A stretch of 64,000 nucleotides of DNA from Aquimarina megaterium XH134 (lineage in GTDB: Bacteria > Bacteroidota > Bacteroidia > Flavobacteriales > Flavobacteriaceae), in the NCBI RefSeq assembly GCF_000520975.1, contig NZ_JACB01000029.1:124001-188000 (forward strand), written 5' to 3'. The notes beneath the pieces are model-generated. The model made no database searches, was not told where the DNA came from, and saw only the letters and a list, made by a program, of their open reading frames with translations. The translations under genes and the position numbers were made by a program. Within the stretch, counting starts at the first letter, position 1. Each line of letters begins with the position of its first letter. Positions 18,322 to 27,200 of this stretch are shown piece by piece.

Positions 18322-19392
18322 TTATTCTTTATAAATTCCTATAGTAAGATCTCCGGTAGCGTTCATTGTTGCACGATACATTCCGGCAGTATTAAATTCC
18401 ATAGTTACATTACCTTTATTATCTATTGCTACAATTCCTCCTGTACCACCAAGATCGGTAAGCTTTTTCTGTATTACTTCTTTGGCAGCTTCCTCAAGAG
18501 AAAGCCCTTTATACTCCATTAATGCTGAAATATCATGTGCCACCATCGCTCGTATAAAATATTCTCCCCACCCTGTACTTGAGACCGCACAAGTTGCATT
18601 ATTAGCATATGTTCCTGCTCCAATAATCGGCGAATCTCCTATACGATTCCATTTTTTATTAGTCATTCCTCCTGTAGAGGTTCCTGCAGCTAAATTTCCA
18701 TTTTTGTCTAATGCAGCACAGCCAACTGTCCCGAATTTAGAGTCTTTTATAAAGGGGTCATAAAAAGCCGTGGTTTTATTTGCTTCTTTGTTTTTTAGTT
18801 TTTCTTTTACTCTCTCTAGCGATTTCATGCGGTCTTCTGTAAAGAAATATGCTGGATCAACAATCTCAAGGTTTCTTTCTTTAGCAAATAATTCGGCTCC
18901 ACTACCTGATAATAATACATGAGGAGAATTAAGCATTACTTCTCTAGCTAGATTGATTGGGTTTTTAACAGTTTTAACTCCTGCTACTGCCCCGGCATTA
19001 AGGTTACTACCATCCATAATAGAAGCATCTAATTCATTAGTTCCTTCATTAGTAAATACTGCTCCCTTACCTGCATTAAATAATGGAGAATTCTCAAGGA
19101 CATTTATCGTTTTCTCAACAGCTTCAAGGCTGGTCCCTCCATTTTTAAGAATGGTATGTCCTACTTTTATTGCTTCTTCGAGTTTAGCTTTATAAGCTGC
19201 TTCTTTTTCTGGAGTCATATTCTTTTTCAAGATAGTTCCTGCTCCACCATGAATTACAATTCCAAAACTATCCTCTGGTTTTTTAATTTCCTCCTTGGCA
19301 GTTTCGACAATAGGTGTTTCTGCTGTTTCCTTTGGCTGTTCTTTACAAGCCAAAAACAAAATAAAACTAAAAAAGATGATTACTCTTTTCAT
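18322..19392 (-). CDS. Isoaspartyl peptidase/L-asparaginase, lipoprotein form
   Basis: 356 aa. Lipobox LAC with Cys16, then an acidic linker. It is an Ntn-hydrolase of the plant-type asparaginase (IaaA) family: IHGGAGT near 48-54, SPLFNAGKGAVF, ELDASIMDG, and the autoproteolysis site Gly221-Thr222 in FGTVGCAALD, with downstream STGGM and GDSPIIGAGTYA. The enzyme cleaves itself before Thr222, then hydrolyses isoaspartyl dipeptides or asparagine, here at the envelope. The start codon lies 2 nt after the stop of the TIR gene, so the two are probably cotranscribed; a functional link is unproven. Confidence 0.92.
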   Translation of the reverse strand: MKRVIIFFSFILFLACKEQPKETAETPIVETAKEEIKKPEDSFGIVIHGGAGTILKKNMTPEKEAAYKAKLEEAIKVGHTILKNGGTSLEAVEKTINVLENSPLFNAGKGAVFTNEGTNELDASIMDGSNLNAGAVAGVKTVKNPINLAREVMLNSPHVLLSGSGAELFAKERNLEIVDPAYFFTEDRMKSLERVKEKLKNKEANKTTAFYDPFIKDSKFGTVGCAALDKNGNLAAGTSTGGMTNKKWNRIGDSPIIGAGTYANNATCAVSSTGWGEYFIRAMVAHDISALMEYKGLSLEEAAKEVIQKKLTDLGGTGGIVAIDNKGNVTMEFNTAGMYRATMNATGDLTIGIYKE

Positions 19393-19394
19393 AA

Positions 19395-20381
19395 TTAAGA
19401 TAATTTGTGTTTACAATAATCGATTAAAGCGATTCTCCCTTGAAAGAATCTGAAGGTTAAATGTATACTATTTCCTCCATTATCTTCTAAAATTATTGAT
19501 TTATTTAACTCAATATCATAAGGTTGATGTTGCCCCCCTTCAATCGCTATGTTGTCGGCATATAATGATATTCTATTGTTTGATTTCAACACAGGTTTTA
19601 TCCTACCCATAATCCCTGGTGTTTCCCCAGATTTATTAAGGATTACAGAACCTGATCCTTTTAATTTTTCAATAGTTACTTCTATATCCTCCTTTGGGTT
19701 AATATTTTTGAATAGTACTGCCGGATATTCTGGATGAGCAATAAGCACAGTATATAATTTACGTGTTCGAATAATAAAATGTGCCAATCCTTTTTCATCA
19801 GAAAACCCTTCAAGATATGTAGAATTATTAGCGACTAAGACCACTTTGGCATTTTTAATCGATTCTTCTTTTTCATTTACCACTTTAATAGTAAAAATGA
19901 AAGGTTTTGGATTGATCAGGGTAGAAATTTTTGACCATTTACTTTTCAAAAAGGTTTGATCTTTTTTTAGTTTTTTTTCGATCAGCCCCGCAAACTCGTC
20001 TGGACTTCTATCTTTCAAGTTAATATATCCTACAGTTTTCAATATCCCAGGAATCTCTGTATCATCAAATCTAGCTGGCAGAATATACTCTCTACTTTCC
20101 TGAAATGCCCTTGCTTGCATAGAGGCTCTCTCATGGTTGGTCCATAATTTTTGATTGTAAAACCCTGATATAAATAGTACTGTATATCTTGCCCTGTTTT
20201 GATAAATCTCGGATAAATATTCATATAAGTTTTTACCCCATAAGTTTGTTTCCTCAAATAGGTCATAAAACACTTTGATTCCTCTTATCCTGAGGCTATT
20301 CGCAACCTCCTCTACATATGCTCTATTCTCTCCAGCAAAAGAAAGCGCAACATCATATTCATAATTCTTGTTTTTCATCAC
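19395..20381 (-). CDS. TIR-domain protein with carboxypeptidase-regulatory-like domain
   Basis: 328 aa, no signal peptide. Residues 8-140 are a bacterial TIR domain: YDVALSFAGENR, IKVFYDLFEETNLWG, YTVLFISGFYNQKLW, and Glu84 in TNHERASM at the position of the NADase catalytic glutamate. Residues about 158-235 look like a carboxypeptidase-regulatory/Ig-like beta domain (KNAKVVLVANN, FSDEKGLAHF), followed by a C-terminal beta-rich region of unknown type. It may be an NAD+-consuming defence or stress effector; whether it belongs with the eCIS is open. It has a distinctive promoter (20437-20488) and is followed 2 nt later by the asparaginase gene. TTG/ATG ambiguity is minor: MMK or MK. Confidence 0.85.
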   Translation of the reverse strand: MMKNKNYEYDVALSFAGENRAYVEEVANSLRIRGIKVFYDLFEETNLWGKNLYEYLSEIYQNRARYTVLFISGFYNQKLWTNHERASMQARAFQESREYILPARFDDTEIPGILKTVGYINLKDRSPDEFAGLIEKKLKKDQTFLKSKWSKISTLINPKPFIFTIKVVNEKEESIKNAKVVLVANNSTYLEGFSDEKGLAHFIIRTRKLYTVLIAHPEYPAVLFKNINPKEDIEVTIEKLKGSGSVILNKSGETPGIMGRIKPVLKSNNRISLYADNIAIEGGQHQPYDIELNKSIILEDNGGNSIHLTFRFFQGRIALIDYCKHKLS

Positions 20382-20436
20382 TGACTTCTTTTTTTTTAAC
20401 CTAAAACTGACTAATTCTTACTAAAAATTGCTACTA

Positions 20437-20488
20437 CAAAATTACTTTGTTTATTTGGAATATTTCCAATTTTTATAGGAAATATTCC
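20437..20488 (-). promoter_or_regulatory. TIR gene promoter with paired GGAA-N3-TTCC operators
   Basis: On the minus strand a -7 element TAATTTTG (20437-20444) fits the Bacteroidota TAnnTTTG consensus, with a TTG 22 nt upstream at 20467-20469. Two dyads, 20457-20467 (GGAATATTTCC) and 20478-20488 (GGAAATATTCC), start 21 bp apart; 12 nt separate the proximal one from the -7 element. The same geometry recurs at 50498-50549. A dimeric regulator bound at both sites on one helix face is inferred; repression is plausible because the proximal site lies between and beside the promoter elements. Confidence 0.7.
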
Positions 20489-20497
20489 AACAAAACT

Positions 20498-20959
20498 TTT
20501 ACTTTTAAACCGTAAAAACAGGTGAGTTTAGCGCTATAAAGTGAGTGATAATAAGGGATAAAAATCAAGAATAAGATCTGTATCATCTAGAGCATGATGC
20601 AATGTAGAAATGGTATTTTGATGTGTTATACCATCTCCGAATTGAATTTACCAAAAAAGTAACCGAGCTAAAACAGTTTTTTAATCGTACCAAAAGTGCT
20701 CCAAAGTCGAATAATGCAGAAGAATAGATGAAAAAGACCTTTCGGTGGGTCAAAAAGACGTTCGGTTAGACAAGAGAGTCTCAAATTTAGAGGTTAGGGT
20801 TTCAAAATTGAGTGCAGGAAGCCTAATTTTAGAGAACATAGGCTTAAATTTAGACATTGGTCACCCAACGTTGAACCTCTAAAGCCTAAATTTTCATCGA
20901 AAAGGTTCAACTGAAGGTCAAAAAGACGAAATCTTTGAAATGTAAAAGTGGAAAGTCTC
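20498..20959. other. Unexplained region with decayed coding and short repeats
   Basis: No intact gene. On the plus strand two short frames look protein-like: 20608-20727 (KWYFDVLYHLRIEF... ending NNAEE, no start codon after the preceding stop) and 20715-20883 (KDVRLDKRVSNLEVRV..., no ATG). AAAAAGAC recurs at 20731, 20752 and 20919, with GGTCAAAAAGACG exact at 20748-20760 and 20916-20928. TTTAGAGGTT (20786) and AACCTCTAAA (20874) are inverted. It looks like a decayed gene or insertion, or a structured RNA. Confidence 0.4.
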
Positions 20960-22321
20960 CTAATAGGAAAAAGCCTTATCTTGTTTTTTAAGCTCTTTCT
21001 TAATTCCTTCATAAACATCATTCTTAAGTATTATATTTTCTTTCCTAGAATAAGCCTTTAAAGAAGCATAATACATTACGTTAATAATTTCTGCACCTGT
21101 AATTTCGTATTTATCGGCAATTTCTTTCCAGTCAATATCACTATTACATTTCATATCACCTGGAATACTCTGTACCCACAATTTGTACCTTTCTGATGTC
21201 CCTGGCATAGGGAAATGAATAATATTATGAAATCGTCTTAAGAAAGCATCGTCTATGTTATTTTTGAAATTAGATGCTAGAATTAGAAGCCCTTCAAAAT
21301 CTTCAATACGTTGTAACAAATAAGAAACTTCTTGATTTGCTGCTCTATCATTAGAAGTATTGACCCCAACTCTTTTATGAAATAGCGCATCTGCTTCATC
21401 AAAAAACAAAATCCAACGTTTACGCTCTGCTCTTGAAAACACTAATTCGATGTGTTTTTCGGTTTCGCCTATATATTTTGATATTACCAATGATAAATCA
21501 ATTCTATATACCGGAATATCAAACTTATTCCCCAATAAGGATGCGGTTAAGGTTTTTCCGGTTCCTGGTTTACCATAAAAAAGGACTCGGTATCCTGGCT
21601 TGATTTTCCTTCCGAATGTAGGGTCTTTAAATATCTTATCATGATGATTCATCCAAACTTGAATGTCATTTATTTGATCTTTGGTTTGAGGATGCAATAC
21701 TAAATCCTCCCATAACATAGAAGTAGAGATTTTGCGTGCAGGAAATTCTATACTGTGAACTGGTGCAGCTTCTTGCCCTAATAAGATTAACTCTAACCAA
21801 TCTGCGTCTGGCGTGAGGCGTCCACTCATATTCGGCTCCTTATTTGACACAGAATCTACTTGTAATAATCCGTACTTGGCAAATAAAGCATCACTACCAA
21901 ATATTTTCTGAAAATGTAATCTTTTAGAGATATTCATACCTGCTAATAAAAAAAGTGCAGTTTCTCCTGTAGGTAAAATACCTCGATGATGTTGTCCTTT
22001 TACTCCTCCAAAAGCTATAAATTCACCTCCCTGCGGAAGTGCTTGAGCCATAATATCTTCAAGAAACCCAGGTCTGATATAAGGAGCAATACCTAATAAA
22101 AGCACCAGTTTTTCTTCAAATAAAAAAGCATCGTTTATTTGTAAAACCTTATCCAAAACTGGTGTAAACGAAATATCATCATATTTTGCCAGATCGATTT
22201 CCGAATTTTTATGGGCTGTAGTAATTCGCTCTATTAATATTTTACCTAATGAATCGAGGCACTTATCAAAATCGTCTTCATAAGAGGGAACTATTTTCAG
22301 ATTACCTTTTATTCCTTGCAT
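20960..22321 (-). CDS. eCIS AAA+ ATPase (Pvc15/Afp15-like)
   Basis: 453 aa. An N-terminal domain of about 200 residues specific to eCIS-type ATPases precedes a single AAA+ module: Walker A GKPGTGKT at 250-257, Walker B FFDEADALF with Asp308-Glu309, and a sensor/arginine-finger region (DDAFLRRFH). In PVC/Afp loci this ATPase is a hallmark gene next to the toxin genes, thought to help load effectors or assemble particles. It lies last in the cluster, 116 nt after the DUF4157 gene. Confidence 0.92.
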   Translation of the reverse strand: MQGIKGNLKIVPSYEDDFDKCLDSLGKILIERITTAHKNSEIDLAKYDDISFTPVLDKVLQINDAFLFEEKLVLLLGIAPYIRPGFLEDIMAQALPQGGEFIAFGGVKGQHHRGILPTGETALFLLAGMNISKRLHFQKIFGSDALFAKYGLLQVDSVSNKEPNMSGRLTPDADWLELILLGQEAAPVHSIEFPARKISTSMLWEDLVLHPQTKDQINDIQVWMNHHDKIFKDPTFGRKIKPGYRVLFYGKPGTGKTLTASLLGNKFDIPVYRIDLSLVISKYIGETEKHIELVFSRAERKRWILFFDEADALFHKRVGVNTSNDRAANQEVSYLLQRIEDFEGLLILASNFKNNIDDAFLRRFHNIIHFPMPGTSERYKLWVQSIPGDMKCNSDIDWKEIADKYEITGAEIINVMYYASLKAYSRKENIILKNDVYEGIKKELKKQDKAFSY

Positions 22322-22355
22322 ATCTTAATATATAAAGTGTATTGCTACTTACTTG

Positions 22356-22377
22356 GCAATATAGAGCACAATATTGC
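22356..22377 (-). other. Hairpin between DUF4157 gene and AAA+ ATPase gene
   Basis: GCAATAT (22356-22362) and ATATTGC (22371-22377) can pair around an 8-nt loop. It lies in the largest gap of the distal part of the eCIS cluster. It has no T-run, so it is not a typical terminator; it may be an RNA-processing site or an operator. Confidence 0.4.
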
Positions 22378-22437
22378 TAACACGTATTTTGTTCAAGATA
22401 CTGCATATTTGATATTTAAAAAAGAGTGTTTTGCCCC

Positions 22438-23613
22438 TTATTGCTCTGCGTCTGGTGTAGGAGCTGGAGTTGATTCGTCTTCACAATCCAAATCTACAGC
22501 AACATGAAATGGGTCCAAAGCATCGCTGGCCGCTTGTACTCTTGCTTCTCTTGAAGCTGCATTTATATGATGCAAATTCTCTACATACTCCTGGATACCA
22601 GCACTACATCCTGTGTAATCGATAGGTAATGTTACACTACCATTATATTGGTTAAAAGCAGTTACATGATCATCCTCATGAGGAGACAGGACGTTATCGA
22701 TTGCATTTCTTACTCTTTCATGTTGACACTCTGTTAGCCCTTCGGGAACATCTGGTAACGTAATATTGGTAGATACACTATAATCTACTTGTAACTGCCC
22801 GGTATAATGCCAGCAATCCCCCTCTGCACAATTCACACAATCTTCTGAGGGTGTTCTACTTAAACTTCTTGTCGAACCTGTACCACCATCAAAAGTAGCA
22901 TCTGTTCTTCCTTCAAAAGTTACAGAATTTGCATAGGCTGTTTTGGCAAATGCTTTCCCAAAAGTTTGAAAATCTGGAATACTTTCTGGAACCATTATCA
23001 TCTCTTCCTCTTGCTCGGCCTCTTTCTCCATTGTTTCAGAATCGGCCGCAGAGGTTTGTTGTACTCCTTCTTCTGTAGTTGGTTCTGCAACTTCTTCCTC
23101 TTCTTTTGTTGCAGGTTCTGTAGCATCTTCTTCGGGCATCATCTGGATTATATGTTTTCCGTTTTTTTGCTGCTGAATATGTTTTAATTCATGAGCTAAT
23201 AGTTTTTTTCCTTCCAGGCTCCCCTCTTTGTAATACTCACTATTAACTACAATATGATTTTGCCATGCAAAGGCTTTAGCTCCAATTTCTTTGGCAGCAC
23301 TAGCTGATTCTTTATCGTTATGCAATTTTACATCTCCAAAATTATCATTCATTCTGCTTTCAAAAAATGCTCGATTGTTTTTTGATAATGAACTTCCTTT
23401 ACTATCGATAGTATTCATATAAGAACCAAAGAAGTTCTTAGAAGCTGTAGTTGATTGTCCATCAGATTTCTTTTGCACTTCTTTTTTGTCTTCATCCTTA
23501 CATTTTTCACATTTGCGCTGTACTTGTGATTCAAAGAAATTATCGTTCTGTTGCTTTTTCTTAGAAGGTTGTTGTTTTTTTACCCTTCGTTTTCTAAATG
23601 ATTTATGTTTCAT
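22438..23613 (-). CDS. eCIS-associated DUF4157 protein with second HExxH protease-like domain
   Basis: 391 aa. The basic N-terminus (KHKSFRKRRVKKQQPSKKK) resembles signal segments used for loading eCIS cargo. A CEKC pair (35-38) is followed by a DUF4157 domain (about 78-150) with HELKH at 141-145. After a Glu/Thr-rich linker, the C-terminal half (about 220-385) carries paired Cys residues and HEDDH at 312-316, resembling a DUF922-like Zn-protease domain. So the chain has two zinc-binding-type motifs. It is a likely cargo or maturation protein; the DUF922 comparison is tentative. Confidence 0.82.
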   Translation of the reverse strand: MKHKSFRKRRVKKQQPSKKKQQNDNFFESQVQRKCEKCKDEDKKEVQKKSDGQSTTASKNFFGSYMNTIDSKGSSLSKNNRAFFESRMNDNFGDVKLHNDKESASAAKEIGAKAFAWQNHIVVNSEYYKEGSLEGKKLLAHELKHIQQQKNGKHIIQMMPEEDATEPATKEEEEVAEPTTEEGVQQTSAADSETMEKEAEQEEEMIMVPESIPDFQTFGKAFAKTAYANSVTFEGRTDATFDGGTGSTRSLSRTPSEDCVNCAEGDCWHYTGQLQVDYSVSTNITLPDVPEGLTECQHERVRNAIDNVLSPHEDDHVTAFNQYNGSVTLPIDYTGCSAGIQEYVENLHHINAASREARVQAASDALDPFHVAVDLDCEDESTPAPTPDAEQ

Positions 23614-23628
23614 GATTTCTTACTTTAA

Positions 23629-24270
23629 TTAGAATATTTGGTTTAAATAGTAAATCATACGCTTGTAGTCTTCTCCTTTCGTATCAATGATGTTATAACG
23701 CCATCCCAAAAAACCTTTGAATTCAATTAGTTTATCCAGATATTCTTCAAAATTTAATGGAAATGTGCTAAAGCCTGTAGCTCCTTTTTCAAGAGAATAT
23801 AGATTTGTATCTATGAAGTTGTTTTCGATTAAGAAACCTACCTTCCTATATTCATCATGTTTTTCAAAAACTCTGAACTGTTTGAGGTCTTCCCAACCAT
23901 CTTTTTCGAAATTTGCAGTCCAATACTCATTATCAAGAGCACTATCAAAGAGTACCATTTTACCTAAGGTATTTATATTTATTTCTCCGTATAATTGTTC
24001 ATCATTTTTATCATATTTCTGAATCTCTGAATGGGCATTTAGATCACATTCCCATCTTATTTTAACAGATGAAATCGAATCGTAAAATTCATGTATCATC
24101 TCATTCAATTTAAAATCAATACTTTTAAGTATAATTTCTTTCAAACGGATGTTTGTAGATTTTCCTATTAACCCATTACTTACTCTTAAATAAGGATTCC
24201 TTTTCATATCAATTAATAGCTTATCGAATTTTTGTATAGTACTCCTCATATCATGAAATAGTAATAACAT
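23629..24270 (-). CDS. Hypothetical protein, possible immunity partner of the nuclease effector
   Basis: 213 aa from the upstream ATG, which overlaps the 1796-aa gene by 20 nt; the ATG at 24249 (residue 8, MRSTIQKF), 1 nt after that gene's stop, is an equally good start. It is acidic and mixed alpha-beta, without signal peptide or known motif. The C-terminal phrases (LIENN, GATGFSTFPLNFEEYL, FKGFLGWRY) recall SMI1/KNR4 (SUKH)-type immunity proteins, but the resemblance is weak. The position directly after a gene ending in a nuclease-like domain is the main argument for an immunity role. Confidence 0.6.
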   Translation of the reverse strand: MLLLFHDMRSTIQKFDKLLIDMKRNPYLRVSNGLIGKSTNIRLKEIILKSIDFKLNEMIHEFYDSISSVKIRWECDLNAHSEIQKYDKNDEQLYGEININTLGKMVLFDSALDNEYWTANFEKDGWEDLKQFRVFEKHDEYRKVGFLIENNFIDTNLYSLEKGATGFSTFPLNFEEYLDKLIEFKGFLGWRYNIIDTKGEDYKRMIYYLNQIF

Positions 24271-27200
24271 TATTTGTATTTATTATAGTATTTAGACTCG
24301 TAATGTGATCATTAGATAACTCACTAAGCCATTTTTTTGGATAATTGCCATCTTTTGGTGTTAGAGTTCCAGCATAAAACATTTGTAGTTTGTTAATAAG
24401 GTCAGGCAAATCATCAAACCCTCCATGTGTTTCTTGAAACTTATCTCTACAACTTAGAATATCCCTTGCCAAGCGGGAGTTAATTCCTTTAATCTCCATA
24501 GTCGGCCTACCTATACTATTTAAATTAGGAGGACCACTCATCGTAGGTATACCAACAGTGAATGGTACAGTATTAGTATCTTTCTTGATAAACGAATCAT
24601 CCTTCCCTTCTTCTCTTTCTAATTCACCAGACTCAATGCTTATGTCTGTAGGAATATTAACGTTTTCATCAGTTCTGGAATCATCATAGGTAACATTAGT
24701 AATGTAAAAAAAGAATTTATCTTGTTCTTTAATTCTTGGAATCATTGCACTTTCCACTCCTTCCATACCAGAATTCACACTTTGACTAATTGGAGTTAAA
24801 TTCCAATTTAGACCTGGACCATGAAGGTGTTCACTCAATAAATGACCTCGCACCCATTTGTCAGAAGCATCTTGTGCATGTGCAGTCCATCCTGGAGGGT
24901 TCTGCTTTGGAGAAGATCCTATAAAATCACCTGGCAAATGAGTTAGTGGCCACGCAGTAACATTTCCAGCTCTTGCTCCTTTTTTGGTTTTTTTGATTTT
25001 TGTTCTAACCGTTGCATCATTTTCATTTCCAAAATCTAAATCTGATAATTTGTTTGCAAATGTTTGCATTATAGATCTTAATTCCTGTGTAGCTTTTTGA
25101 TATTGAAATCTTTTTGCTCTAGTTTTCTTTTTATCTGGCTCTGCTATGTATTCTGCCTCCTTGGTTGACACATCCTTTTCTTTTGTAACAACTGTTCCCT
25201 GGTAATAGTTTAATGCTCCTGTTATAGCTGCTTTTTTTGTCGTATCAGTTTCTTTTCCTGACTTATCTTTCAAAAATTTCTCAACTGGAGTCTCTTCACT
25301 GGCAACATAGAATATTTTTTTACCTCCTACCTCTTTTATAAATAGTTTATGGCTTCCTCCATCCTTCGATTTAAAATTCTCTTTAAACTTAAACCAACCT
25401 ATTATTTTAGAGGCTATATCTTTCAATTTCTCTTTTCCTTTCTCGACCAAACCTTCTCCAAATTCGATAGCTTTAAGTACACCATTTATAATTGGCATTC
25501 CGATTTTTAATGCTTTACCTACCAACCAATCTATACCTTCGGTAATTTTCTCTCTTACTTTACCAATAATCTCTGCCAATTTTTTACCTATATCCCCTAA
25601 ACCTACCTGGTTTGCCAGGAAGCCTATCAATACCGGAACTCCTTTTGCCATGGCTCCTTCTAAGAAATCGGCAGCTACTTTAATATTTCCTGCAGCGATT
25701 TCTGCCACACCATTGACAAATGAATTTAAGATCTCTAGCATTGCCTTGAGGTGCTCAATAAAGGATTGAATCGCTTTATAAATGGCAATTACACTATTGA
25801 TTACAGCCATGATTCCTGTTGGATCTAGCATACTTAACAATTTGGTGATAACTGATTCTATAACCTTGGTCATGATCCAGTTTTTGGCAGCATCCAACAC
25901 CATATTCCATAATTCGCTTAATTTCTCCTGCACATATTCCCAAATAGCTATTGGTCCTCTTTTGATAACGTCTTTTACAAAAGCCCAAATACCCGTTAAT
26001 TTATCTATAGCTCCTTTAATCTTAGCGACTTTCTCAGCACCTATTTGCTCGGTTAATTTGATCCATACGCGCTCCATTATTTTATCTACACTTATCCCCA
26101 AAATCTCAAGCACAAGATTAAGTATGCTTTTGAAGCTGAAATCAGGAGGCATTTTAATACCTAAACCACCTAGTGAGCCAAATAACCAGGTAGCTAATCC
26201 ACTCATTAAATGCTTGAGAATATTATCAAAGAACTGTACAAAGCCTTGCTTAATACCTTTAAGTATATTTTTCAGGAATCCAATAGGATCACGTTTTATA
26301 TTACCAAAGGCCTCGAGAGAACGTTGTATAATATTGTTAACCGTATCAAACGGGAAGTTCATAGCAATGAGCATTATTTCAATGGCAATTTTTACAATAG
26401 TGATGATAAATTTCACTAGTCGTATTACTGGTGATTTGAAAGTGTTAAAGATCTTCACGAAAACGCCTGGCGGATTAAGGAAGTCTTTCCAACTCATGGA
26501 TTCCCATAAACTTGTGAAGAGTCCGAGAACATATTCGACCGTGAATCCAAGACGCTTGACTGCTTTGTTAACCTTTTGGGTCATTTGATCAATTTTCCCA
26601 CTTTCCTTCATTTGCTGGAACTGCGCTTCTCCACCATCCATAAGGCTAAAGAATCCATGAATGATATTTTCTGTGTTTCTTCTTACCTTATTACCAGTAA
26701 ACGGATCTTTACCAATCAATACGGTTACCAAGAAGTACCCTCTCTGTTTCTTAGCAAAATCACTTAATTTTGATACTAGCACCTCTCTCAATAGGGCTAA
26801 TAATTCTATCATTGCATCTGTAATAAAAGATGAAATTCGTTTTATTGGTGTTGTAAATGCTTCTGCTATTTTATTAAATGTTTCTATTGGAGTGAAAAGT
26901 GATTTAAACGAAATGAGTTCCCAAGCAGTACTAAAAATATTTTTAACATCAGATACCAAAGAAAGCATCAGATTTATACTTCTATCGATCCAGCCAGCGC
27001 ATTTTTCGAAGATGCCATTCTCTATCATCTGGCGTTTTATTTGTGCTCCTCGATCTCCTAACACTTTTAATCCGGCATTAAGAATATTGGTTCCATTTCG
27101 GTCAACTCGTTTCTTGGTTATTGGATCTTCCTCAAGTATTACCGTTAGTAGATCATAAGCATTTGGGAAATATTTCTTAACCACGGTTACCAGATTGGTA

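Noticed and set aside
20794..21021. Minus-strand 75-codon frame overlapping the ATPase 3' end
   Set aside because: It runs through the C-terminus of the ATPase in another frame and into the repeat-rich region; no protein character recognised.
25782..26588. Plus-strand 268-codon open frame within the giant DUF4157 gene
   Set aside because: It is antisense to a strongly supported coding frame and has no family features. Long antisense frames are expected in such repetitive helical coding DNA.
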